Positions 33,697-44,703 of a DNA stretch of 64,000 bases are shown piece after piece; positions within the stretch are counted from its first letter, which is position 1; every line of letters starts with the position of its first letter. The notes beneath the pieces are model-generated. The model was not told where the DNA came from. It saw only the letters and a program-made list of their open reading frames with translations, and did no database searches. The position numbers and the translations under genes were made by a program. Origin of the DNA: Cheiracanthium punctorium. Taxonomy: Eukaryota > Arthropoda > Arachnida > Araneae > Cheiracanthiidae. The stretch is taken from assembly GCA_038373885.1 (NCBI GenBank), contig JAWZYV010017505.1, forward strand, positions 124,001-188,000, written 5' to 3'.

Positions 33697-33859
33697 CAGC
33701 AGAAGTGGTACTCATTCTGGTGTGATAAACCTTATTCCAATGGGAAGAACGGGCACTTCAACTACAGTTATTCAGAGTAACTTAGAGCCATGGGGGGACT
33801 TTGTGCCACAAACTAGTTTTCAGCTAGCTACTCGTGGTCCATTATTTTCACTCTTCTAG
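33697..33859 (+). CDS. Possible terminal coding exon
   Basis: A long T run ending in TTTTAG (33696) is followed by an open frame of 53 sense codons to TAG at 33857-33859. The product reads SRSGTHSGVINLIP, then GRTGTSTTVIQ, and ends FQLATRGPLFSLF. Its base composition is clearly less AT-rich than the surrounding DNA, and its amino-acid make-up looks protein-like rather than like AT-rich noise. I recognise no domain and see no upstream partner exon. Chance openness is possible at this length. Confidence 0.3.
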
Positions 33860-34066
33860 CTAGATTGCAAAAGTGGTTTCTTCTCAGAATTTTAAAAAGA
33901 AAACTGACAACATGATACATAATTAATCTGGCTCTTCAACCTTTTTTTCTGAAGTAATGTTCGAAAGCTCTATTTAAATCTTAGTTTTCCTGGTTCAAAG
34001 TTGTCCTGACTCTTAAATTGAATGAAAAAAGGTATTTTGTATGCAATTTCTGATACTGGATTAAAG

Positions 34067-34131
34067 CGGGGCCACGCAGTTTTGGCAAGTTTCCTCTAGT
34101 AAAGGAAACTTGCTTGATCTCGCGTGGCCCC
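34067..34131. mobile_element. 65-bp hairpin MITE with 8-bp target duplication
   Basis: An almost complete palindrome: GGGGCCACGC and GCAAGTTTCCT pair with AGGAAACTTGC and GCGTGGCCCC around a loop of about 6 bp. It is flanked by a perfect 8-bp direct repeat GATTAAAG (34059-34066 and 34132-34139). That marks insertion by a transposase making 8-bp duplications, probably hAT. Confidence 0.85.
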
Positions 34132-35172
34132 GATTAAAGTTACCCCGAAAGGCAAATTATCTTTTGTTTTCATCATGAGCATTTACTAATTTCTTTAAAT
34201 TTGAGCTAAAATTTAGGATTTATATTTCCATCGCTAGGGTTTATACATGAATCGCTATGAAACAAAATTAATTTTAATATAATATTTTCATATTAAAACA
34301 TTTGATTAACCAAACAAAGCCGGTACACAAATTCCTTAGTAGGAGGATACCGTTAATCTGACAGAATATAATTAATTACATTACATCCTGTTATAATACG
34401 ATATTATCAGTTCGGTACATTCACAACGCCGCATAACAAAAGAGGATTTAGTGGATAGCTGAGAATTCTATTTAACTACTTAAAATTTCATGCGGCTCCG
34501 TGAAAGTTCCATGAATTTTTAAATAACTCAAAAAGAAAATTTATTCCAACTTTTTATTCTACGTATCTTTTTCTTTCAAATCCGTTTATTTAATTTTTTG
34601 GGCGAAACTTAAAAAAAAAAATCTAATATGATTTGATGAAAAGATTCTTTAACAAATGTAATACGTACATATTCAAATATGAAAAATTCTACAACATCCA
34701 AATGCATCGATCTTTAAAACTTTCACATTTTCTTCTTTCTTGTTTACGTACTACACTTATGCATATACCAGCTTCCAAAAATTAATTTAAAATCACGAAA
34801 GTGACAATGACTAGCACAAAAATAAGCATCTCCGTATGGAATTGTAAAATATTTTCGAATAAAAGTTGCTGTGCACAGCTGCAATATATGCAAATAAGTG
34901 TGGTTGCAACCAGAATAAATAATTTACTTGGGGTATAAATTTTCATGTTTTGTGAGATCAATCACGCAATTTATGCTGTAGCATAAGTTTAAAAATTGGT
35001 TCGTAACGATGTAATCCAGGAACATTTGTCCAAATAACTGCAAAGGAGAGACATTAGAACAACAGAGGCAAAACCAAAGTGGCCGTATGACTAAATGTCA
35101 GTCTTCTGTGAGTCACTCTAGACTTGGCAATAGCTTCTTACTACATATTCGACATCCATCAGAAGCTTCAGT

Positions 35173-35455
35173 CTAGGTCAGCCAACTGTTATGACCCTTG
35201 CCGATGACCGATATTTGTCGTTAAATGCACGAAATAATAAAACCGCAACTCCGATTCTCGCTGTACCAACCAGAAGGTTTGTGTCAGTGTCAACCATGTG
35301 TGAGAAATTTCACGAAGGTGATCAGTACGTGAAGAGTCTAGCCATTCGGAAGAGTACGTTTCAGGTGCGCACATCAACATGCCCACAGGACGGTTAATCT
35401 GTGGAACGCTGTTCTCTTTACGAATGAGTCTAGGTTTAGCTTCAAAAGCAATATT
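35173..35455 (+). pseudogene. Tc1-like transposase remnant
   Basis: From 35173 the plus strand reads LGQPTVMTLADDRYLSL, then ARNNKTATPIL...VSVSTM..KFHEGDQYVKS, matching the second DNA-binding helix region of Tc1 transposases (GQGRPR.TT..DDRYL, ..T...RRLHE.GL). After a frame change, 35402 onward reads WNAVLFTNESRFSF, the family's W..VLF-D-ESRFSL segment. The catalytic Asp of that motif is Asn here. No terminal repeats were found, and the rest of the roughly 340-residue protein is gone. Confidence 0.72.
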
Positions 35456-35760
35456 AAACGTTGTTTAATTCTGGCAGAACCTGAAGCTCGTTAGAGGTGG
35501 CCCTCTTGGGGGGATTAAATTAGGCAAAAACTTGTATTCTACGCATCAAATTATTGAAATTTGCATTTTGTTGCAAGAAAATCTGTTAACTAGAACACGA
35601 GATAGAGAATTTTGGGTGTATTCTTTGCTTAAGATAGGCTTTTCTCGAATTCTCGAGAAATATTGATGCTATCGTTTATCTGATTTCAGTTTTGGAGACT
35701 TATTAGTAAACTAAATAATTTTTTTAGACTAATCTTGAGTTTTGAACTCGATACAAAAAA

Positions 35761-35960
35761 GGGGATAGCTCAGCGGCAGAACCGTTGCGCCAAGGTTCTG
35801 CCGCTGAAGGAGAACCTTGGTTGTTAGTAAACAATTTTCGGTTGTTACCTACAACAATGTTGTTAGTAAACAATTTTCGGATCAGACTCGGATGGCTGCT
35901 GAAACGAATGAGCCGAGTACGGGAATGATCCCAGGCAAATGATTCATACGGATCATTCAG
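35761..35960 (+). repeat. tRNA-derived SINE-like repeat with hairpin head
   Basis: GGGGATAGCTCAGCGGCAGA at 35761 resembles the 5' half of a tRNA with its A box. It is followed by an inverse copy (CAGCGGCAGAACC 35771-35783; GGTTCTGCCGCTG 35794-35806), so no normal cloverleaf forms. TGTTAGTAAACAATTTTCGG then occurs twice within 60 bp. I treat it as a rearranged SINE, not a tRNA gene. Confidence 0.45.
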
Positions 35961-36400
35961 TTTGAATGATCCGTATCTATTTATTACCAGTGTAAATCCT
36001 ACAATATTCTTATTACATAATACATATTTTGTTCATAGCATGATGTTATGCAGGCTATAATTTTCCTCAATAAACGGGCTACGGAAAATACGGATCTATC
36101 TTACGGAAAAAGCATTTTTTCAAATCGGACTGGCAGTTCTCTGGGATTAGTGGCTTGGACGAAAATACAAACTGTGTGTCTCTTTATTTATTGATTCATT
36201 TATAAATCGACTTATAGATTCTAGTATAGACTGTTTTGTTAAATGCTTTAGACGTTTTTTAGTTGTCCACGAGAAAATGCATGTTACTTTTCTAAAAGTA
36301 TATTCGTAATAATTACATCAGTCAGTCTCCTTTTTAAAACAAGCAAATATCTTCATTTTTGGTATTTGATTAAGTAATGCTACCTTATACGCATATGCAT

Positions 36401-36652
36401 ATGAAGGGTCCACGGGAAGAACGATGAGAGTCCAATACAGCTGATTTTCCAAAAATCGAAAGGGGCACGGGACTTTCATCATTCTTCCCCATGTAAACTG
36501 TATCTTTGGGCTATTTTTTCAGTGTATTCTCATCGTTCTTTCCCCTTATGGGTTCGGATATTAATAGTGCCACTAATGAACAACAGAATGCAGTAGAAAC
36601 CTCAACATTGACTAAAAGTGGATTCTCATCGCTCTTCCCGTGGACCCTTCAT
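36401..36652. mobile_element. MITE with ATGAAGGGTCCACGGGAAGA ends
   Basis: The left 33 bp (ATGAAGGGTCCACGGGAAGA, then CGATGAGA) are matched by the inverse of the right end with few differences. Internal copies of CTCATC..TCTTCCC recur. The flanks are TA-rich, so the target duplication cannot be fixed. Confidence 0.72.
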
Positions 36653-36663
36653 ATATGTATATA

Positions 36664-39337
36664 CTAGCTGCGTGCCCGTTCTTCGCACGGTAATAAACGA
36701 AAATTTTCCTTACATGTGTAATTCGAAATTATTCGTGATGTGGAATTAAAAAAAAAAAAAAAGAGCAAAATTATTTGACTCTTAATGTAAATTTTGTGTC
36801 ATGAGTACTAACCTGATCATTGCAGTATAATGACTCAAAAAACTACGTCAGTGTCATTCACTATCAAATAAGTGGAAAGCTTAATGGTTTGCAGAGAACT
36901 CCTGGCTTTCAAAATGTCTTATTTCTACATCATACTGTTTTTTAGGCTCAAGTTGTAGCATTAAATACCTAAGACACTACATGAAATGGAGCACCATTTA
37001 TTTCTTTCCGAACATGTACCATATAAGGAAAGTATTGCAATCATGAAAAAATTCGACTTCGAGATTTTGGTGTATTTACACGTTTTGAGGTCTTCTGAAT
37101 TCATTTATGCTATTTTCAAGAGATGTTTTTAAAATAGCTGCGCACCCGCTCTTCATACGGGAAGAAGGGAATATTTTACTACTAAAATCATATCTGCATG
37201 TGACAAAACAGAATTTCATTTTTAAAAAAGTTCAAGTAATCTCTACTGTTGAAATTACTGCGGGATATATTAACGCTAATTAGAATTACTTTTCGTTTAG
37301 TTGGTTGTAAGACAACCGTTGAAAAAGGATAAACACTTTTAATTTCATGAAATATTTATTAACGTGGTACATTGCGATTTATTCATATTATCTTTACAAA
37401 TCTAATAATACTACCTATTACGTGCATTAATACTATCTACACTCGCTTCTCCCTCTTCAAGGCTCCCTTAGCTTAGATTATTTGGCCTCAATGGAATCTT
37501 TTGATTCTGTGGCGATTCTTTGCAATTTACGCATTAGCATAAATAATAATCATTTCACATAATGGTTGCCATTAAGGAAACTCTCCATACATATTTAATT
37601 TATACATAGTTTGATAAGATTGGCGTATTTAGCGCCGCAAACCATTTCATCTTACTGTGGGGAGAAAATATCCAAGGGGTGCCATTTTAAATATCCATGT
37701 ATCTAATATAGCGATATCTTTTATATCCTCCATAACTGTTTATAGTCTCCTGAAAAACATCAAAATGTGCAATCTCGAGGAGCTACTTATTCCCATTTTA
37801 ATTGTGACAGGGCGTTAGAGTTGCAGAGTTTACAAATTTCACGCATTTTTTTTTTAATGTATGACGTCACTGTTTGACTGCCGTAAAGGATACCCCGGTA
37901 GATTGAGGGAGTTAATTTTGATATTTCGTATAATTGTTTTCAAACGGTATCATTAAAACTTTGCGTACACGCTTAAACACAAAGAGCGAAAAATAAACGA
38001 TACATCGCGGAGCGATCAGTTTCCATGGAAACCGACAGGTTTTTCCGCGAAAGTGCTCATTAAGTAGTCTTTTTTCTGAGAAATTCTTTCTTCCTTCCTG
38101 TTTTTTCGGAGAACTTTCGTACTCGCTTATTGTTATATTCCGCTCCGCTCTTGTGATCGAAAAACGCTCCTAAAGGAGAAGCTCACTTTTGAAAACTGGC
38201 TCACTTTTCGCTCCGACGGATCGAATTTCGCTCGTTTGGTTTAAGCGTGGGACTTTTATGGAGGAACGTAATTCAACGTTAAAATAAAACTATACTCGCA
38301 ACCTGCATGCGTATGTTAGACAACGCCTGCGCTAAATTAAATGCCAAAAATAAAAATAGTAAATAGAAAAATTTTAATATATCGCGCTTTGAAACGAACT
38401 TTGTAACTTTTAAAATGAACATTTTCAGCGCCGTGAAAACATTTCAATTTTTAAATAAGAACCAGATTAAAATACCACTTCTAATAATAATAATCGTGAA
38501 TTTATTCGTGTATTACTTTATTTCTACAGTAAATTTTAATCAAAATATCGTCTGCCTGTGTTGAAAATAGAGCTGGAATAAATGAGTTAAAATTATGGCG
38601 TAGATTTTACGTATCTTAAAGCATTTGACGTCATAGATCCTCACTTGCGAATTGAAATTCTGATATCCCATTTAAAAACTCGATTGGTTGAAAAAACCCT
38701 TTTTTCTAATCCTTTCTGTGGCAACAACCGAACATAAATTCTCGTGCCGTGATCGCAATGTAATGAATGGCGTAAGATCGCGTTGATGCTATTAAATTCT
38801 AAACATTAGGCTGCATTAAAATTCGTAAAAAATCATCTAATTTACATAATTTTTTCGTTTTTATTTTAAAAGAGGGAGAAAAGAATCTTTCACGATTTGT
38901 CAAAATATCTAAAAGTTATGACGGATAGAATTCAAGATGCGACAGTTTTAAAATTATTTTACGAAAAAAAATCGCGAAGCAGATGTTTAGTAAAAATATT
39001 CCTAAAAATCGGTAAATCATGTTACGTATTCAGAACAAACTGTTTTTAAAAGAATATTTTCTCCTCTATCCGATGATACAAATGCCGTTTTGCTGCGAGC
39101 GTAATTTCCGCCGTCATTATGAATTACGTGAGAAAAAATGCCAAAAATCGCATAAAACATAAAATAAAAAAAAAATCTAGGTCGAATTTTGAAAAAATCG
39201 CTTCGAGGTGCACAACTACATATTTACATCTTCCCGAGTACCAAATTTGGTGTTTCTAGGTGTAGCTGTTTGTCCGTAACGCTGCCGACAGACACACACA
39301 CACACAGACAGACACCTTCTTTTATAATAAGTAGAGA
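36664..39337 (-). mobile_element. Helitron-like element H1, non-autonomous
   Basis: On the minus strand it begins TCTCTACTTATTATAAAAGA (39337 inward), a classic Helitron 5' end. It finishes with a hairpin CCGTGCGAAGAACGG followed about 8 nt later by CTAG at 36667-36664, with T next. A second, decayed 3' terminus (CCCGTATGAAGAGCGGG then GCAGCTAT) lies inside near 37135. So the element may be two joined copies, or one that acquired a new terminator. It has no Rep/Hel coding. Confidence 0.75.
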
Positions 39338-39343
39338 TATATA

Positions 39344-42180
39344 CTAGCTGAAGTACCCGTTCTTCGCACGGGAATGAATGGACTTTTTGATATTACGATT
39401 TGTGGTGATTACTACTTATTGTAATAAAGAGATATAGCAAAATGGATATCGCGTTATATTGTGTTCAATAACCATGCATACTGAATTTGAAGGCAATCGT
39501 TTTTACGGTGCTGAAGGCCATGCGGCGTAGCGCAATCTAGTGGCGAGTTTTAGTAAATCGGATACGGCGAAAATATTCTTCGCATTCAGATATCGATGTA
39601 TACGAATTTTCATGACGATCGGCTGAATAGTCCTGAAGTTCATGTGTTGACGCGACATCTAGTGTCAAGTTATAGGAAAATGGATCGTGCCAAACTCTTC
39701 CCCGTGTTCAAATATCTATGTATAACTATTTTCATAGCGATCATTCGCACAGTCAAGAAGTGATACACTGCGGCGCCATCTAGTGGTTAATTAAAGTAAT
39801 GATTTGTTACAGCGCCGTCAAGTGGAAAGTTATAGAAAAATGGATAACGCCAAAATATTCTCATTGTTCAAATAGCTATGTATACTGATTTTCATAGCGA
39901 CCGTTTGAATGGTCAAGAATTTGGCCTGCTGCAGCGTCATCTAGTGGCGAGTTAAAATAATAATGCATTTCAGTGTCATCTAGTGGTGAGTAACAGCAAA
40001 AGGAACGCAGTTAGAATATATTCTTCGTGCTCAAATGTGTAAGTATAAAAAATTTTATGCCGATCGGTCGAACGGTATAGAAGTTGATGCTTTGATCGTG
40101 CCAAACTCTTCCCCGTGTTCAAATATCTATGTATACCTATTTTCATAGCGATCATTCGCACAGTCAAGAAGTGATACACTGCAGGGCCATCTAGTGGTTA
40201 ATTAAAGTAATGATTTGCTACACCGCCGTCACGTGGCGAATTATAGCAAAATGGATAACGCCAAAATATTCTCATTGTTCAAATAGCTATGTATACTGAT
40301 TTTCATAGCCACCGTTTGAATGGTCAAAAATTTGGCTTGCTGCAGCGTCATCTAGTGGCGAGTTAAAATAATAATGCATTGCAGTGCCATCTAGTGGTGA
40401 GTAACATCAAAAGTAACACAGTTAGAATATATACTTCGTGATCACTTGCGTAAGTATAAAAAATTTTATGCCGTACGGTCGAACGGTATAGAAGTTGATG
40501 CGTTGCAGCGCTATTTAGCGGCAAGTTGCAGCAAAATGGATAGGGAAAAATAGTTAATTAAAGTAATGATTTGCTACACCGCCGTCACGTGGCGAATTAT
40601 AGCAAAATGGATAACGCCAAAATATTCTCATTGTTCAAATAGCTATGTATACTGATTTTCATAGCCACCGTTTGAATGGTCAAAAATTTGGCTTGCTGCA
40701 GCGTCATCTAGTGGCGAGTTAAAATAATAATGCATTGCAGTGCCATCTAGTGGTGAGTAACATCAAAAGTAACACAGTTAGAATATATTCTTCGTGCTCA
40801 AATGTGTAAGTATAAAAAATTTTATGCCGATCGGTCGAACGGTATAGAAGTTGATGCGTTGCAGCGCTATTTAGCGGTAAGTTACAGCAAATGGATAGTG
40901 AAAAATATTCTCCGTGTTCTAATATCCGCGTGTACCAAATTTCATCGAAATTGGTTGGACGATATTCGCATAGCAAACGGCTAAACGGAATAGAATTCGA
41001 CGTTCTGCTGCGCCACCTAGTGGAAAGTTAGAGGAAAACGGATAGCATAAAAACCTTCTCCATGATAAAAGACTTAGGTGAACCAAATTTCATGGTGATC
41101 GGTGAAACGGTGCTGGAGTTTTTCAACCTCCTACACACATACCAACATTCATTTTTATCTATAACCAGCCTTATTATACGTATATACCAGTCTCAAGTAA
41201 AATCCAGTTTCAAATCTAAGCCTCGCCAAAGTGCCAGCATACGCCATTTTGCAAGAGTTTTTTCAGGGAATCATTCGAAGCATTGACTTAGCAGCAATCA
41301 AAATGGGAAATGGTTCGACCGCCAGGCATTTATTTGAAAAGTGGAATCCCTTAATACAGCCGCATTTTTTAAATTATCAACTATAACATGTTTTATTCAT
41401 CGTTACCTCGATGTACTAAATGCGAAGATTTCAATTTTCTGAAATTTGGCGGATTTCCCCCAAGTTAAATCAATGTACTCAATTGGCGAGAATTCTGAAG
41501 CTACATCGCTTGAAATGCCCTAATAACTGCATTATTTCTGCACGGATAGTTAAAATTTAATGCTGTATTCTAAGAAAACCTATACACTTGTTTTCAAAAA
41601 TGCTATTCCCTTAAGCTCTCAGTAAATTGCGCCAAAAAGCCTAAAACTGTGCAAACCGCTAGAACTCACTTTCTAAAAATCGGCCTATCAGCCATTTTAT
41701 TTTTCGCCAAACTAAAAAAAAATTACATATTAGTCTCGGATATCTTCGATCCTCATTGTTTTGCGTATAAAACATTTCATTCCTGCTCTCATTTCTTATG
41801 CGCACACGATATTATAATTAAAAAAAATAACCTTACAAATATAAACTAAAAAAATCATTATTATTCTTTTATTTTTACTTTAAGAATTTAAAACATTTTA
41901 TTCGGCAAAATCGCCACACATGGCAACCAAGATGCTTATTTCACACACTTTTTTCACTACAGGGGTTACAATTACGTAAAGCTTTCTGCGTGGAGAACAT
42001 AAAAAATCTCTTAAATTCCGGGAACGGATGGACTTTCAAAGTTTTAAAGTGGACTATCATTTATTCTATATTATTTTACATATCTGTGTAAAATTTCAGG
42101 CTGACAGGTCCATTTTTGTGGAATTGTATACTACCCAAATCAACAAATTGACAAACAGAATTTCATTTTTATTTATAAGA
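39344..42180 (-). mobile_element. Helitron-like element H2, expanded copy
   Basis: The minus-strand 5' end is TCTTATAAATAAAAATG (42180 inward). The 3' end has CCCGTGCGAAGAACGGG, 7 nt, then CTAG at 39347-39344, flanked by T. It lies only 6 bp from H1. The 3' half is an array of loose modules sharing CATCTAGTGG.GAGTTA, ATGGATA.CGCCAAA and TTTTCATAGCGA. The 5' half (41186-42180) recurs alone at 43094-44119. A shorter H2 copy starts at 62113. Confidence 0.82.
39690..40912 (-). repeat. Tandem duplications inside Helitron H2
   Basis: A block around 39690 recurs at 40101 (offset 411), and a block at 40201 recurs nearly unchanged at 40557 (offset 356). The H2 copy at 62113 has only one cycle. The summed offsets (767) account for almost all of the length difference between the two copies over this part. 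Confidence 0.85.
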
Positions 42181-42181
42181 T

Positions 42182-43093
42182 AACCTACGCTTGTTTTTAA
42201 AAATACCCTCTCATTAAATTGCGCCAAGCGCTAGAATCATAGAAAATCTGACACACTTTCAGATTTTAAATACGCACTAAAGTGCTATATATAAAAAGAG
42301 TTATAATCCATGGGTCTTCCCTATTTTCGTTCCTTCTTTCATTAAGTTGGAAAGTGTATCATTATTCATGAGTGTGATTAAACAAAATTAAAATTGATAT
42401 TTCTAACATCCTTTTTTCTGGATGTAATACATTAGAAATAGATGCAGAAAAGCTGCTCAGAAAAATGCACAATTCCAACTGAATGAAAATTTCAAAAACT
42501 TATACGCAGGTGTATTCATAACCCAAATAGCAGACGATTAAATTACGATAAATAGCGCCAAGCGTTAGAATCCTCCTCAAAATCGCACATCAACCCCTTT
42601 TATTTTTCGACCAATTAAAAAGTTGCACATTTATTTTCGGAAAATTTCCAAATTCTATTTTTCTTTTGAGTATAAATCATTTCATTCCCGCTCTGATTTC
42701 ACATGCACACGATATTTTAATTTGAAAACAACCTTACAAATAATCTAGACAAAATTTAAAAAAATTGTTATTCTTTTATTTTTACTTCAAGAGTCTGAAT
42801 CATTTAATGAACTGCCGAATGTGGCAACCTAGATAAGCTTAATCGTCGCTTAATGCACTGTGGGGTTACAATTACGAAATGGCGGAAAGCAAAAATTAGC
42901 CTTTTGCGATACGTTTTTATCGATATTTCCTAAAATAGTTCGAATTTTGAAAAAATCGCTTCGAGATGTGTCGGGGCCTGTCATGGAGAATTTCCGTTCA
43001 AAATTTGGTAGGTCTACGATCACCCGTTTGCGAGCTACGCGAGACACAGACAAACAAACTAACAGTTTACACACATAGTTTTATTAATATAGC
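42182..43093 (-). mobile_element. Partial H4-family Helitron
   Basis: From 42245 it follows the 5' two thirds of H4 (hairpin CTGACACACTTTCAG, TTTAAATACGCACTAAAGTGC, then ATTAGAAATAGATG). It ends with GTTTTATTAATATAG, a worn form of the H4 5' terminus. The first 60 bp resemble H2 instead, so the junction is chimeric. Confidence 0.65.
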
Positions 43094-44119
43094 TACCAGT
43101 CTCAAATAAAATCCAGTTTCAAATCTAAGCCTCGCCAAAGTCTCAACATACGGCATTTTGCAAGAGTTTTTCAGGGAATCATTCGAAGCATTGACTTAGC
43201 AGCAATCAATATGGGAAATGGTTCGAACGCCAAAGAGTAAAGCGCGCATTTATTTGAAAAGTGGAATCCCTTAATACAGCCGAATTTTTTAAAATTATCA
43301 ACTATATAACGTGTTTCATTCATCGTTACTCCGATGTACTATATGCGAAGATTTCAATTATCTGAAATTTGGCGGAATCCCCCCAACTTAAATCAATGCA
43401 CTCAATTGGCGAGAATGCTGAAGATAGATCGCTTGAAATCCCTTAATAACTGCATTATTTCCGCACGGATCATTAAAATTTAACGCTGTATTCTAATAAA
43501 ACCTTTGCACCTGTTTTCAAAAATCCATTTCCTTAAGCTCTCAGTAAATTGTGCCAAGCCGGAAACTGTGCAAACCGCTAGAACTCACTTTCTCGGCATT
43601 TTGAGCCATTTTATTTTTCGCCAAACTAAAAAATTTTAACATATTAGCCTCAGAAATCTTCAATTCTTATTGTTTTGCGTATAAAACATTTCATTCCTGC
43701 TCTGTTTTCCCATGCACACGATATTATAATTAAAAAAAAATAACCTTACGAATATAAACTAACAAAAAAAAAATCATTATTATTCTTTTATTTTTACTTT
43801 GAGAATTTAAAACATTTTATTCGGCAAAATCGCCACACATGGCAACCACGATGCTTCTTTCACACTTTTTTCACTACAGGGGTTACAATTATGGAAAGCT
43901 TTTTGCGTGGAGAGCATAAAAAATCTCTTTAAATTCCGGGAACGGGTGGACTTTCAAAGTTTTAAAGTAGACTATAATTTATTCTATATTATTTTACATA
44001 TCTGTGCAAAATTTCAGGCTGATAGGTCCATTTTTGTGGATTTGTATACGAATCAAATCCACAAACAAACAAAGAAACAAACAAACAAACAAACAGAATT
44101 TCATTTTTATTTATAAGGA
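43094..44119 (-). mobile_element. H2 5' half, second copy
   Basis: Its minus-strand 5' end TCCTTATAAATAAAAATG is intact at 44119, and the sequence matches 41186-42180 closely through to ACCAGTCTCAAATAAAATCC. The 3' half with the hairpin and CTAG is absent. A (CAAA)n tract near the 5' end is longer than in the other copies. Confidence 0.75.
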
Positions 44120-44126
44120 TATGCAT

Positions 44127-44300
44127 TTCACAACAGCTTTAATCTATTGTTACAATATTTTGTAAGCTGTAGAATATGTATCACATGTATTTTTTACATA
44201 TACTATTTAAATACTATTAGTTCACAACAGCTTTAGTCTATTGTTACAATATTTCGTAAGCTGTAGAATATGCATCGCATGTATTTTTCTATAAATAGGA
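44127..44300 (+). repeat. 92-bp tandem duplication
   Basis: TTCACAACAGCTTTA.TCTA... through ATGTATTTTT occurs twice in direct order, offset about 92 bp, with a few substitutions. It lies directly beside the 5' end of the neighbouring Helitron. Confidence 0.85.
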
Positions 44301-44595
44301 TACAATCATAAAAATTTCAACATAGGGTTACCAGGCGAAATACAGCAACCCTACTCGCCTAAAGCTCTCTCAACAATATCAAATAACGAAAAGCAAAATT
44401 TTTGGTGTGTTAAGACAGATACTAAAAATTGTATAAGTTACTTCAGTTATCATCGACCTACTTTTGCAATTGCAAGAAAAGATCAGGAAACCCTCCTACT
44501 TCCTGTCGATGAAATAAAGTAAAGGAATAATAAAAGAAAAAGAAAAGAGGTGAGAGATAAAATGGCATACTCAATTAATATTTTTTTAATATGGC

Positions 44596-44670
44596 AATAA
44601 TGAAACTAAAATATTAGATCCCACTGAGGGGGGAGCCCCCTGAACCCCCTAATATTTTAGTTTCATTATT
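44596..44670. repeat. Perfect 22-bp hairpin with GC-rich loop
   Basis: 44596-44617 and 44649-44670 are exact inverses (core ATGAAACTAAAATATTAG). The loop contains GGGGGGAGCCCCC, a second small stem. No flanking duplication is visible. Confidence 0.85.
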
Positions 44671-44703
44671 CGAACGGCTGTTCGAGGTGAGAATAGCCGA
44701 GTT

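Noticed and set aside
35761..35833. tRNA gene
   Set aside because: The 5' half is tRNA-like, but the following sequence is an inverse copy of the D-arm region, so no cloverleaf is possible.
39344..41190. Spaced CATCTAGTGG motifs as a CRISPR-like or regulatory array
   Set aside because: Both motif and spacing vary, and the whole block recurs inside another Helitron copy. It is internal minisatellite-like Helitron sequence.
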